Shown here in pieces: positions 24,095 to 64,000 of a DNA stretch of 64,000 bases. Made by a program: the position numbers and the translations under genes. Below the pieces are notes generated by a model, which was given only the letters and a program-made list of their open reading frames with translations, ran no database searches and was not told where the DNA came from. The DNA comes from Aptenodytes patagonicus (taxonomy: Eukaryota; Chordata; Aves; Sphenisciformes; Spheniscidae): contig NC_134974.1 of NCBI RefSeq assembly GCF_965638725.1, positions 2,750,143 through 2,814,142 of the forward strand, given 5' to 3'. How positions within the stretch are numbered: position 1 is the stretch's first letter; every line of letters starts with the position of its first letter.

Positions 24095-27000
24095 GAGGAG
24101 GGAGGGAGGGCTCGGGGCTGCCGAGGCGGGGGACGGGGAGGAGCCGCCGCGACGGCTCCCGCTGGGCGGCGGAATGCCGCCCGCCCGCCGCCCGGCCGGG
24201 CTCTGAGGGGAGGCGGAGGGATCCGCGCACACCCCCCTCCGACGGCGTGGGGGGGGGGCGGTGAAGCGGCACCGGCAGCTCCCTCCGCCCCCACTCTCCC
24301 CCCCACCCCGCCGCCGCCGCCGCTGGGGACGCCGCACAAAACACCCCGGCGCCGAGCGGGACCTTCCCCCGCCACTCGCGGGGTCGCCATTCCCCGGGGG
24401 ATGGGGCGGCCGCCTCCTCCCCGTCTTGCCTCCCCCTCCTCTTTTTCCCATGGCTGGCGCTGGGTGGGCGGCCATGTTGGGCACGGGGATTATTTTTCTC
24501 TCTCTTTCTTAGCCGCCACAATACGCTGAGGGTGGGTTTTGCTTTACTTCTCTGGAGAAATGTCCTTTCTGCCCCTTTTTAAGGGAAGTTAACGGTGGGG
24601 GGAGTCTCTGCTCACCCCTTCAGAGGGTGAGAGCCCCCTCCTCGGCCTGCGTGTTCTCCACCTTCACAGAGCGGTTCCCCCTCTCCATTGCCGCCTTGTC
24701 TGAGGCCGAGGGGAGCTGGGCCTGCCAGCCTGCCCCTCTCCTCAGCAGCTTCCCTTGGGCGGTGGGGTCTGCCTGCCCTGCCGCTTGCTTCTCCCTTCGG
24801 TGTCATCCTCTGGTGACAAGAGAGGTCTCACCACCTCGGCGCTGGGCTCCCTGCCCACAGCCCTGGTGGAAGGGGCTCTTCCCAAGCACATCCGAGTAGG
24901 TGTAGAGGGGAAAATGTTCTTTCTATTTGTTTCCCTGAGCTTGCAGGCCCTCTCCCTATGCTTCCTCGCCTGCTCCGTCCCCTTACACTAACAAGAAATT
25001 ACAGATTGCTCGCTGCCCTTGGCCAGCGCTTTCTCCCCGGTAAGCAGCGTGCCCCTGACATATCTGCTCGCCTGCCCCGTGGCTGGGTCAGGAATTCAGT
25101 TTAGTGGGTCCTTCTGGAGAAGGACTGGGCTCACTGGAAGACCTGTGCAGAATACCCCATGGCTGATTCTTCCAGCTACAGATATTAAAAATTGGATGTT
25201 TGGTATCATCGAGACGTTTGCCCAGCCCTCGCTGTGGTCCTGCTCTTCTTGGTATCTGGGGAACCCAGGCTGCTGCATTAGGGCATCCTCGCTCTCTGCT
25301 TCTTCCCCTTGGCTAGGATGCGACATAAAGCATGTGTGGAGATGAAGGAGAGGCATGAAGCCTGCTGCCCAACACCCTTGCAGAAAACACGCAACACATG
25401 ACAACACACACAGCTTTATTTTTATTAACTTGGCAGCAGTTGCAGCTGTCGCCAAGACATACCAAATGGGGCAGGAGTGAGTGATCGGAAATGGGGGTAG
25501 AGGATAGGGGGGGATCTGTTGCTTCTTTTAGGAAATACTTTGCAAGGATATACGAATTATGCATCTTCCCTACTCTGGTTTTCCGTGTATACTGTCTCAT
25601 AGCTTCAGGTTGCTGCAGTTGTTAATTTTTACCCTTGAACGTGAAGCCAGGCTTACTGTGTGCACGCTCTCTTTTCAGTCATGTAATTATTAGCGTGCGT
25701 AAGGCTGTCCTACAGGGCTGCCTGCCCAGGGAGCTTGCTCTCTCTTGCCGCGTTAAGCTCTGGCTGGGTGCGTGGTTCTGCAAATGTTACTTACAGTTGG
25801 TCTTGTGTTTGTGGATATATACGGTTATGTTTTTTGTGTGCACCATCCCCACAGCTGCTTAGATACTGTCAGAGAACCTCCAACTGTCTTCGTGCAAGTA
25901 GACCCGCATCCACATTGACATGAGTGGCGTGCTCCATACTGTCTCCTCACAAAAGAGCCCGTTGCAGAAACATTAGCTACAGACACGCTCTTGGACTCTA
26001 GAAGTTTCACTGTACTCTACAGTGAGTAGTCCCATGCTCACAAAATAGGCCAAAAGTGTTAAGCCAGTCTGTAGAGACAAATAATCAGAAAGCGGTTTGT
26101 TTTCATCACTCTGCAGTTCAAACTTTAAGGCAGATAACAATCGTTATAATTGAGTGTGTAATAATACATTTTAATTAGTAGGCATCACACACTTCAAAGC
26201 CTTTAATAAAACGTATAGGACTCTAAATGATAGCATTCATAGGAAATGTAATATGCCTTTTGAAACTGTTTCAGTACCCAGCAAAGTCAAGTCAACCACA
26301 TCAGTCAACAGAAAGTAAATTTACCTTGGCCTGAAGGATGTAACTGTTGAACTCTGGCATTCAACTTGCGCTGTGCCTTTCACCTCCCCTCTTCTGTCAG
26401 AGGTGTTGCTCATGATGAATAGCCATATAAACAGTAATGAAAACATCATCCAATATGTATTTTCATCGCTTAGATTATATCAGTTTTAGGCTGTGCCAGT
26501 TAGTCATTAAAAGCCACTGAAGAGCATTATCTTTTTTCCGGGGCAGGGATTGCAGCGTGTCTTGACAGCAGAAACCTTTATCGTAGGATTCATTTGCATT
26601 TAATGTAACCTCGTCAGGTTTCTAGGGTCTTAAAAAGTTAAGATGTGTTCCTTGCCGTTAAGTACACATTATTGAAAGTAAGCGACAAAATAAGTAACAA
26701 GACAGCAATTCTGTTGAGGCTGCGTGTTCACCAAGGGGAGACATAATGGAGAGAAGAAGTGGCCGTTCAGAAGGAGAACTTGGACAAGAGAAGTTGATTT
26801 ATGCATTAGTTTCTGTCCTAAAGCGTGCATTGAATCATCTCCTCAAGCTTATTTGTAGGTCTCTTAAAGACAGACCCTCAATCTTACATTTTAGATTTTC
26901 TTTTCTGGACTGACAGGAAGGGAGGAGGTTGTTTTACAGTTAGGGGAAAGGATTGGGGTATTGATAGCAGTATAACCATGCTGCAATTAAATCTTCAATA

Positions 27001-30000
27001 GCAAATCTAGACCGGCATAAAAACTGACAAACCTTTGGCAAGAAGGATGAAGAAAGTTTATACGCTTGATGCTAAAAATGTAGTCTTCTGGGATGTAGTT
27101 TGTGCACAACCTACCTCCGCCTTTCATTGCAGGGTAGAGCAGCCGCATTCCCTCGTTTCAGTGCAGTCGGTAGGATGCAGTTTGCCCTGGGTGTATTTCT
27201 TCCTTCCCCGTAAGCCTGATTGCCAGCCCACATCTTCTCTCTAGGAGCTGTTGCAGAGATTCCCTGTGCGGATACCTTGCAGGGACTTGCTCTTTGTCCT
27301 GGGGCTTCTTTGTGCCAGCTCTGTCCCAAACTGCTGTGCTGCCAGGTGTGGCGTCGGGGAATGAGATGGAAGCTCTGTGCGAGAACTTGCAGGAGTCACC
27401 TTTGTGCTAAAATTCGTTAGTCATAGACTTTTGGAAGATGCAGGGCCCGTCTTTAAAGTTCATAACCTATTTCCTCAGCTTTCATTCAGTCCTTCATCAC
27501 TAATAGTCAGCTGTGAGCATGGGTTCCCCGTGGGAGTCAGTTGGGACTTTTTTCTTTAAAAAAAGAAAAACCCCACTAGCACGTTAATGCTATGTGCTAA
27601 TACTTGGATTGGTTCTCACTGCATATTCACTTGGTTTTTTACATTGTAAATTCACACGAAGATGCATATTCTCTTTTGAAAATGTGAATAAAGCTTTAAA
27701 TTAGGATTTGTGAAGGCTTTGGTATCTTTTAAGATTGGGATATCTGTTATTGAAAATGACTGAATCTGCTACCCATTTTGTGATGGTCAGAGCGTAAATG
27801 TATTTGCACCCGGAGTTCATTCCTATCCAGAGACAGGCAATACAAGCAGCTCAAGGGGAGTGAGAGGTAGGAGCGGAGGTTCCTGGGGCCTTCACCGCTC
27901 TGTCAAAACTTCCCGCATTTGATCCGCGCATGGCCGATGAATTCTTCCCTGTTTTTCCGTCAGTAATACGTGGCTATATTCGTACCTCCGTAGGTAACGT
28001 TGTGTTGGAGGGGAGGGCGTTGTGAAATTCTGGGTAATTGTCTCTGTCCCTCTGGGATAATAGTCTCTATCCCTCCTCTTTGTTTGTCTTCAAACAAAAT
28101 TCAGCTTTTTGCTTTACCAAGTCACCTATATCATGGAGTACGTATTTATTTCTGACCTGCTAGTATGCCCGTAAGGCTGATTGTGTTGTAGATGATTTCA
28201 CCCAGTAGGCAGAAATTGGGCCACCAGCGGTGCCCTGACAAGTACTGATTTATTTATACTTTTTTTTTAATTAAAAGCCTTAGAAAGTGAAGCTTGTATA
28301 GGAAGAGTAGTGCATCCCACCATCTGAATTTTGAAGAACACTGTGAACGAGTCATTAATTTGAAGTCCTTTTTAAAACGAAGTGTGTGTATATACAGCAT
28401 ATGTATGTCATAACTTGTTTGCTTTGTGTCAAATAATATCAAGCTGTGAATAAAACTGTAAATATATAACCACACATCTTTTAGAGATCACTTCAATGGG
28501 ACACAGCTGCCTTATTCTGCAGCTGTCATGTAAAACCTGCTATCCACAGGTGCTTTAGGTAATAGAAAACACTTGGGACCTGATTCTCTCCGCTTGCATC
28601 ACTCTAAGTCAGTGAATTTACTGAGTTAAAACTTGCATTGTGGTAGCCGAGTCCTTTGTTTGCCACCTCATTATTTAGGTGGAGAAACTGGACTAAGTGT
28701 TTATTTTGTTTATTGAGATGGTTTTGAAGACTGAAAGTGCCAGCGATCTTTTAAACCAAAGTACAATGTCTTGTCCTTCCTACCTGTTCAGTCATTTTCT
28801 CTTGAGAAAATAATGGCGGTCTGTAGGGATTATATCTGATCTCTTTCTAACTATGTGAAAGTGGTTCATTGATAAATAAATGCAATTGGATCTTAGATTC
28901 CAAATTTCAGTTGGAATTACAAGGGAGAATATTTTATTTTCTTTTTGCAGTGAGGCATAGGCGAAAAGAGAAGGATTTCTCCTTTTCTCATGAGGGTAAT
29001 CTGTCTAGTTGTATGCAAATAAAAAATCTTTATTGTTTGATTTCCCCTGGTAATGGTGATCACGTTGATCAGAGGATGTAATCAGGTGGCCAGCCTTTTA
29101 ATACAAGAGTTTAATGGCTGTTGGCTTTTTGCCCCTGTATGGCAACAATGAGTATGAACCACATCAGCTGACAAAAAATAAAGGGTCTATGTGTTGCAGT
29201 TGGGCCAGTTATTTGTGTAAGGCTAATAGATACTGGCTCTTTCCCTGAAGGTCTTCTCCCATTTTCCAACTAAAGGGGAGAGAAAATACCTTTCAGTCTG
29301 AAAGGCTTTATTTCTTGCAGTGTGTCTAGAACACTTTGTAATTTTTTTTTTGTAAATTTTTTTGGCATCCATATTTTTCAACCAAGCATCTGCCAACTAT
29401 GTGCTGAAAAGCTAAATGTAGAGTATTTATCATTTGGATTAATCATTTTATTGAGCAAAGGCTTCTTGCATACAAAAATATTCAAGATCAAAGCTTTGAA
29501 AAACAAAGCTGTTACATTATAGAAGAGAGGAGACATTTTCTTAGTTCATTTGATATGAACAGATGAAATACTATGCGCATAATGTAAGTTAGTGTCAAAA
29601 GAAGCTTGTAACTACAGTCTCTTTAGCATTTTGTCTTTGCATCTTTTGAATAATTATGAGGTGTTGAATAATTTTTTTTTTTTTTTTTTTTACAATGTGT
29701 GCAAAGACTTCCTCTGTAGTTCTAACCTTCCTGGACAGACGTATGTGCATGCTTTAATTATTAGACCAGGTTATTTATCCTGACTATTTATAGACTGCCC
29801 ATCACTATAGCATTAAGGCGCTGTTACTTGTCTGGCATGGAGTAATATGATTCCAGACAAATAGTTACTGTTGTAAGCGTCACCGGTTTTGCCAGCGAAG
29901 AGAAGCTTTGTCCTAGAAGCTTCACGGAGGATTTTTTTCTAGATGTTTCTGTGAAGGATGAATATTGAAAATCATAAATATGTAGTTGTTGATCAGTTGT

Positions 30001-30299
30001 AATGGCTATCCATTCAAGATCTTAGTCTATATCTCATATGAGATTTTGCTTGTTTTTACTAAGATCTTGTAATTATAAAAAAGTTTATGTTAATAGGCAG
30101 AGAAAATGATATTTAAGGCTCCTTGATTCTTGCTTTCCCCTGCTAAGCAGTTCTCTAGCATAAACTTGTATTTCAGAGCTTCGTTTCTTGGAACCTATTT
30201 TCTTGCCATTTGTCATTCAGAAATTATTTTTGTCGGGGTTTTCTTGTCCCCTTTTTTTTTTTTTTGAACAGAACAGGAGGAAGTTTGTGTTGAGTGATG

Positions 30300-30510
30300 T
30301 GAACAAGGGCTGGGCATCTTGAGTTTTATTTCTGGCTAAGCCACTCACTGCTAGTAGAATCTTTGGCAGGTCGCTAATTTCACTGAACTCTGTTTCCCGC
30401 CTTTGAGATAAGGTTAATAAAATTTTTTTACACTGCAGGTTTTACGTAAATGAAGATGCTAGTAATGCCTTTGAAGCATGCAGGTGATGGGTGCTATGGA
30501 GAATGTGAGC
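30300..30510 (+). mobile_element. Ancient MIR-like SINE (amniote MIR type)
   Basis: Retains the MIR layout: a GAGTTTTATTTCTGGCT segment, GCCACTCACTGCTAGTAGAATC, GGCAGGTCGCTAATTTC, a TCTGTTTCCC block, GAGATAAGGTTAATAA and a 3' tail TGATGGGTGCTATGGAG like the amniote-specific MIR subfamily. Heavily diverged. Recognised by resemblance to the consensus I know; not aligned. Confidence 0.6.
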
Positions 30511-31069
30511 TTTTTCATGCTTAATGTAATACACTTGGCTAATTGTATATTAGGATTATTACAATACTCTTTTTTTAAATATACTAATGTAACTTTATTT
30601 GACAAGAGACTTGATTTTTTTTTTTAAAATCAGTTGGCTTTTTTTCTCATTGATTACAAGATGTTTTACTAAGACTAGTTTTAGGCATATGTTTCTGTGA
30701 AAAGTTTAATGGACACATTTAAACAACTACTGCTTTATACAGTATTTATGAGCAGGAATTTGGATGTGTTAAGTTGGGGTTATTTGGTTTATGTGCTATA
30801 TTTATTAATAATGTTTTGTGTAATCAGCAAGATGAAGAGAGTTAACTGTTACAGGAGTATTTAATTGCTTCCTAAGCAATAAAAGCCTCGGTGTCAACAA
30901 TTAAAGTATACTTGCTGTTTTGTAGTAGTGCAGAAATATCTGGTAATACATGTTTACTTCATGAATTACACAATACTGTAGAAAAATGGAGCCTCAAATG
31001 TCCCCAGCAAGACATTTAATCCACCCTGCCTCCCTTACAGTATATATACCTTCTCTTACAGATCTGTCT

Positions 31070-31410
31070 GTTCCCAGGGGCATCCAGAACTGGAAATGTC
31101 ATGAGTTCCCTCGGCAGCCTGTTGCAGTGCTTCATCTTTATTCCTAGAAGGTTTTTTGGTGTCTAAGTTGGAATCTTCTGTTCTTCAATTTGAGCCCTTC
31201 ATTTCTTGTTTCCATCACAGATGTGGAGAACAGACCGCTTCCTTCCACTTTGCAATAATAGCCTTTTATATATCTGAAGATTATTGTGCTTCAGTAATCT
31301 CCTCTATAGATGGCACAACTCCAGGTCATTCCATCTTTTCTTGAAGATCACATTTTCTAGCTCTCTTCTGGACTCTGTAGTTGGTTTAGGTCTGTTTCAG
31401 TGTTGCGCTC
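31070..31410 (-). mobile_element. CR1/L3-type LINE 3' fragment
   Basis: Read on the plus strand it is the reverse complement of a CR1-type 3' end. Recognisable segments in order: CAGCCTGTTGCAGTGCTTCA, TTTGAGCCCTTCATTTCTTG, TGGAGAACAGACC, ATCTGAAGATTATTGTG, and CATTTTCTAGCTCTCTTCTG. Old and degraded, 5'-truncated as usual for CR1. No coding capacity. Confidence 0.65.
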
Positions 31411-34400
31411 CAGGCAGTGTTACAGCATGCAAAGCACAGCCTCCTCATTTTGCATGAGGAACCATTAAAAGTCCCCTTGCTTGCTGGTAACTTGCTAGTG
31501 GATGCACTGGCCGACTTGGCAAGCCTGAGCTGTTACTGGGTTTTTCTCATCTCAAAGCACATGCTGGGAAGGTGTGATAACAGCGAGGAGATGTGCTTGC
31601 ATCTCTGGACAGAATACCAGAGCAGAGCGCTTGGGGGACAGCTGGAAGAGGCAAGGTCATTTAAAGCTCCTGGAAGTGTACTTTTTAGGCTAAAAGTTGA
31701 CTGAGAAGGACTTGAAATGGTGAGAAAAGAAACTCTCTCTTGTTCTACCTGTGTCCAGAGAAACAGGATTCTTTATACTTCCCTTGTAAAATCACAGTAC
31801 TAGATAATATTTCTCTACCAGGAGTTTTTCTTGATAGCTGAACGAGCCCACGAACACCCTCAATTTGAGCAATCTATTTGGGTCCCCCCAAGCCCTCTTA
31901 AAAGACTAAAAGAGGTAGTCTTGGTAGGAGTGAGTTATTTGTCAGTTGGCTTGGACTTTGGGGGCCCTTTGTCTTTTAAAGGCCTTCGTAAAGGAAGGGC
32001 AGATCCAATTTCATAGGGATCAAAAGTGAAATTATACAGAAATGTTTTCATTTATTATTTAAGATTCTGCACTGTAAATACACAAAATTGTGAGGCATCG
32101 GGATAGCTATATTAAATAAATATTTCAAGTTGGCAGTACGTGTGAATAGGCATAAACCAGTTTAGTTAAAAGTGCTGCTGCTCTGTATTCTCGTAGGAGT
32201 AATGGCAGGACTAGTCGTTCAGAGTTGTGTGCAGGATCGGACAAATGACTTTTACTTTTTTTATTGATATGAATGTGGTGGAAGTGGGGAACAAAGGAGG
32301 ATCAGCTACTGAACATGAGTGGTGCGATGGGCTTCCTTTAAATATCATTCTTTATGTTATTCTTAAAATGAATATTGCTGTGCTTCAAAAGCATAATTGG
32401 GAAGTGAGAATTATGTGTATTAGTATAACCAAGTGTAAAACTAAAATGAGTATTTCTTGGTAAAAACACCATCATGTGACTACAGCATCGCAGTATAAGC
32501 TCTGTGAATGCTTTTTAGACAAATACAACACAGAAAAATGAGAGTCTGAGAGGCTGCCCGTATCTAGGGGAAAACAATGGTGTGTGTGGCTTCAAAAAAA
32601 CTGCTGGCAATTTGAATTTGGCAAACAATAACATGTTTTTAGGAATATATTTTTTTTTTTCTTTTTTGAGGCTTACCTGGTTAAGACAGTTACTTCAACA
32701 TTTGTCAAAATTTTGTTTTGGCTTCATGTCATGTTGCAGGAAATTCCTGATCATGCTTTTGCATTTTACGGCTAGTGTGGCACAATATAAATAAAAATTA
32801 CAGTGTTAGGACAAGAAGGGTAGATGTAGCTTAATGATATGACTTACAATTTAATTGCTCTGTGGTTACTTAATCCAGCTTATATTTTAAAGCTACGTCT
32901 CGTCTAGTTTTTCAACAGTGAGCTAATAAATGTTACTCTCTGTTTAAGCCTTCTGGTCATCACTGTTTTCTGTGGCTATTGAGAACACAGATTGTCTGCA
33001 CATGAGTGGGATTATTTTCTTGCTTGTCCCCTATTATAAGCTGTTTGTTTTGGCCAGTTTGTCTCAGAACATTTCTCATCAGATTTTTATGGCAGTAAAG
33101 ATGACAAAATGCAATCATAACGGTCTCTTTGGCCACCAAAATGTAATCAAGAAGAGCAAAGTCCCTTCTAGACATCTTGATTCCCATCTACTTACAGTAC
33201 AGAACTGCCACTTGTTCTGCTCGCCAGCCTTTCTAGTGGTTGATAGTAGAGGGGAAAGAATCGATTCTTTTTTACTGTAGCCCAGGTGGGGAAACGAGGA
33301 AATTCAGTTTTTGTGGTGTCTTATTTCCTATAATAAAATGCAATTGAGCTTCTAGAATTAGTCATATTGGTTTAAGACTCCTAAATGTATTATTAAGGAG
33401 AATTAAAATTTTGCGTAAGCGTCATTTTATAAGTGAAGTTTAGAAACAACCAAATTCTGAAACAATGCAAAACTGGGTCTGGGAGAAAGCTCCTTTCAGC
33501 AGCTTGGCTTAATGGCTTGTAAGTTGTCAAAGTGATTGGAAATGTGTGTCTATTGATTAGATCTCAGTAATAGTAGTGAAAATCAGCTTTTTGAAGACCT
33601 TTGGTGGCAACTCTTCCCACCTTCCCAGAAGAGAGATCCTGTAGGACACTTGAGACTGTTGATAATTGTGAATCATCTTGGTTTTAATTCTGGCTTGATG
33701 GTCTGAATGTTTAATTGAACTCTTAACTTTAAACACATACAGATTTATACATCATTGAGGTCTAGATTAGATGCAGTCCCAGGAGAAAATACTTGACTGT
33801 CACTGTAGGCAGATCCATAAAAACTTGTGTTCCGTGTGCAGCAGTGCTCAGAAAAGCAAACAAAGTGGGAAGATATGTAAATAGTGGAGCAAAAAGTAAC
33901 ACTGCAAATTATAATGTTCTAAGGTCGTTATATTAGCAGTGATGTACCCCCTGCTTATGTGCTTATATGCCTTTGTTTCTGCTGCCCTGTCTCACAAAGA
34001 CGTAGCCAAGATAGAAGTTTAAGAGATTGGTGGCAAGAACAAGAAAGACTTATTCGTGAGGAGAGACGAACAGGCTGGAATTGTCTGTTGTGTCTTTCCT
34101 CTAAATAAATATGGTAATGGTTATACCCAGTAACGAGTGGTGCGGAAAAGGTAAATTAGGTGCTTTACTCCGGAGACCAAGAGAATGTTCGTTTGAGTTG
34201 AAAGACAATAACTACAGATCTAATTGCAGAAAATCCCTTTACTTTTTTTTTTCTTTGAACTAGTTCATAATTGTCTGTCACATCTTCCTTGTAGCAGGGA
34301 ATTAGGAGCTGGGGCTGGGGGAGCGTGCAGGGGTTTGGGTCCATGCGGGTTTGATTGGAGGGGCCGGCTGAGGTTAGCTGAGGACTGTTTGCACGTTTGT

Positions 34401-34825
34401 GCGTGCATTTTTTACTCATTTAAGCTTGGATATTCAATCTCTGTCATGTGTGTTGGCAGTAATCCTAGAATATTCAAAACCACGAACAGAACAAAAAGCA
34501 TGATTCTTCCTTCTTTCAGTCAGTTACTAATTTATTTAAAGGTACTGGGGTTTTGGGGCGGTGACTTCTGATTTCAAAGCTGTTAGGTTGGTTTTCTTAT
34601 GCAGGAGAGGCAAAACCACTGCAATTTTAAGTCAAAACCAAGGGCTTTCAGCACCAGCTTCACAGAATTATCTGAAAAGGAAACACAGCCTATTAAAGTA
34701 GGATGTGGAGTCAATTTTTTTTTCTTTGGAATACTAGGAAATAAAAACACTGTTCATATTTCTGGCATTAGAATTTTTCTTATAATGAAACTTTTGCTGC
34801 CCAACAAAACACAGCTTTCCAATAA

Positions 34826-62561
<27,736 letters not shown>

Positions 62562-62603
62562 GCACTGATCTGCGAATCGTGATCCAGAAAGGGTTATTTT
62601 TTA

Positions 62604-62609
62604 AATAAA
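62604..62609 (+). terminator. POGZ: POGZ proximal poly(A) signal
   Basis: AATAAA only 43 bp after the stop codon, followed by a GT-rich stretch (CCTGTGGATTTGTGGGTTTA, 62634-62653). Its use would give a very short 3' UTR. Confidence 0.5.
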
Positions 62610-63813
62610 TGTTGGATGAGACCATTACACTTCCCTGTGGATTTGTGGGTTTAGGAAACTCGTAGGCGATCACTCAGATAAATAGCCATTTATGCTGTTC
62701 ATTTATAAGTTTTGTGCTTTTTTAAAAGAAAAATCACTGTGTTGGTATTTTCTGAAAATATATTGTGGGTGAATATTTTTGCGTTTTCTTTACCTCACTG
62801 TATCATAGTTTTCTGTTTTTATTGTGCAGAAATGTTTTGAATTATACATTGTCAATGTGACCATTTCTAAAGAAAGGAAAAAAAATATGTAGCTAATGAA
62901 CCAGTATATAAATCTTTTTGGTTGTCTTAACACAGATTTTTTTTTTTTTAACACTTGACCCAGAGATTTAGGTTTCTGTGGAAAATTTAGATATGAGTTA
63001 CTGCTTTAATGTGTGAACCTTCTATAATTGGCCATTAAGATTGGGTTTGGTTTGGTTTTTTTGTTTTTTGTTTTTGTTTTTTTTTTCCTTTTTAAAAAGA
63101 AGAGTAACTATTTTGCTTGTGAATTTGGACGCGGGGTAAAAAACACAAGCGACAGCATTTTGCCTGTTCAATGCCAGCAACGCTTCTTGGGAGCCACGAC
63201 ACTTTGAACTGGGGTTGAACTGAGATCCACAGTCAGGGAGTCAGGGGCAGTGCTGACCCAAACCTCTCGGTTTCCCGTTGACTTTTGACACGGTGCGGTG
63301 GTTCCTCCCCTCCACCCGGGAAACCACCCGGCACCCACCTTGCTCCAAAGAATTACTGACAGAGGGTACATGGTGGAAGAGGAAAGTCAAGCCTGTCTTG
63401 ATCTTCCTGTACAGTAGATGGGAGTTAAGACTGTACGGACCATTAAACGTCGACCTTTTAACTACTAGTAGTTGATAAACCTGCTTTAACCAGTGGCATC
63501 AGACACTACGTTCCTTAGAATTAGAAATCTGATTTAATGAAACAAACTGTGACGTGCACAAAAAGAAGACGTTTGTTTTTATTTTTCACTGCCAGCTTAA
63601 ATTTTTCTACAATTTGCATGTTTGAGGGTTTTTTAATTGTATGTATTATGGTATAAACGGAAAGCATTTTGACATACGGAATTCAGAAGCACCTGCACCT
63701 TTCTGTTTCCATAGAGGTTTTGTGAACCTTCCCTATTACCTAAGGAAAGCAGGAGGCAGCATGTGCAGACCTGTAAATGGTTCATCTTTAAAATGTACAT
63801 AAGTGGAACATTT

Positions 63814-63819
63814 AATAAA
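63814..63819 (+). terminator. POGZ: POGZ distal poly(A) signal
   Basis: AATAAA in TTTAATAAAACC, followed by a T/G-rich stretch (GTGTTTTTATT, 63845-63855). Confidence 0.7.
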
Positions 63820-63849
63820 ACCAGGGAAATGGATTTATAAACATGTGTT

Positions 63850-63855
63850 TTTATT
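63850..63855 (-). terminator. Minus-strand poly(A) signal of a convergent neighbour
   Basis: TTTATT on the plus strand is AATAAA on the minus strand, and the sequence to its right becomes GC-rich (63915-63990), as at the end of a gene. No recognisable coding sequence lies in the remaining 145 bp; three minus-strand frames were read. The neighbour could be PSMB4 by comparison with human gene order. Confidence 0.4.
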
Positions 63856-64000
63856 ATGAAGAACTATTTAATTCTCGTGATACCGTAATGCTTAATACGA
63901 AGTGCATAATGAACTCCTCCGCGCCGAGCCGCGTCTCGGAGCTGTGCCCGGGTCGCAGGCTGGGTTCCCTCTCCGTACCCGGAGTCGTTTAGCATGTCCT

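Larger units (their letters stand above)
22950..24520. promoter_or_regulatory. POGZ: CpG island and POGZ promoter region
   Basis: Extremely GC-rich with dense CpG from about 22,950 to 24,520, contrasting sharply with AT-rich flanks. It has no TATA box. Visible sites: a palindromic CRE TGACGTCA at 23399-23406, CCAAT at 23419-23423, a second CRE-like TTACGTCA at 23454-23461, and YY1-like ATGGCGGC at 23157-23164 and GCCATGTT at 24471-24478. The POGZ first exon lies inside it. Ubiquitous expression is expected of such a promoter. The long frames on both strands here are composition artefacts. Confidence 0.85.
62562..63835 (+). other. POGZ: POGZ 3' UTR
   Basis: From the TGA at 62559 to about 15-20 bp after the distal AATAAA. 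AT-rich, with T-runs (62938-62949, 63078-63088) and a GTTTTTTG-like T/G block near 63045-63090. The cleavage position is estimated. Confidence 0.75.

Noticed and set aside
23548..24529. Long open frames on both strands (up to 280 codons) in the CpG island
   Set aside because: Arg/Pro/Gly-rich products on all frames at once are the signature of GC-rich sequence lacking stops; no domain, no conserved start, and they overlap POGZ exon 1 and its donor.
63856..64000. PSMB4 C-terminal coding sequence at the right edge
   Set aside because: None of the three minus-strand frames resembles it; only a poly(A) signal and GC-rich sequence are seen.

Overview
This is vertebrate genomic DNA, most probably from a bird (neoavian rather than chicken-like, but I cannot name the species). 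The evidence is intron-containing genes with GT-AG (and one GC-AG) junctions, a CpG-island promoter, solo LTRs of an avian type, a CR1-type LINE fragment and ancient MIR-like SINEs. There is no bacterial, phage or CRISPR material. Most open reading frames in the window are chance frames in introns, LTRs or the CpG island.

Left part (1 to about 12,300, minus strand): the 5' half of SELENBP1 (selenium-binding protein 1, methanethiol oxidase). Seven exons can be followed, from a TATA-box promoter near 12,316 down to 595. The first coding exon contributes only ATGG. Together they encode residues 1-280 of a protein that is about 470 residues in the family; the C-terminal exons lie beyond the left edge. 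Intron 2 is of the GC-AG class. One solo LTR (4766-5308) sits in intron 3.

Middle (about 12,400 to 22,950): an AT-rich intergenic stretch in which I see no gene. It ends at a dense CpG island (about 22,950-24,520) that holds CRE, CCAAT and YY1-like sites and the non-coding first exon of the next gene (donor at 23,872/23,873).

Right part (about 23,800 to 63,840, plus strand): the complete POGZ gene (pogo transposable element derived with ZNF domain). A 10.98 kb first intron is followed by 18 coding exons between the ATG at 34,853 and the TGA at 62,559-62,561. All junction phases agree and the sum is 4,137 nt, i.e. 1,378 residues. The protein has a low-complexity N-terminal part, a C2H2 zinc-finger array, an HP1-binding finger region, a CENP-B-type helix-turn-helix, a pogo-family DDE transposase-derived domain and a C-terminal LEDGF-binding type motif. 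Four more solo LTRs of the same family lie in POGZ introns 2, 3 and 5. All five LTRs are antisense to their host gene and all have matching 5-bp target duplications. Intron 3 also holds an unidentified stretch (42.6-46.7 kb) whose minus strand looks like broken coding sequence.

POGZ and SELENBP1 are divergent and share no promoter (about 11 kb apart). A minus-strand AATAAA at 63,850-63,855, about 30 bp past the POGZ poly(A) signal, suggests a convergent neighbour ending at the right edge; from human synteny this could be PSMB4, but no coding sequence of it is in the window. I found no previously undescribed system. The most notable points are the antisense LTR family with a mosaic member, the splicing peculiarities (GC-AG intron, split start codon, weak donor with a read-through tail, tandem acceptor), the coding relic in intron 3 and the gene-order difference from human.
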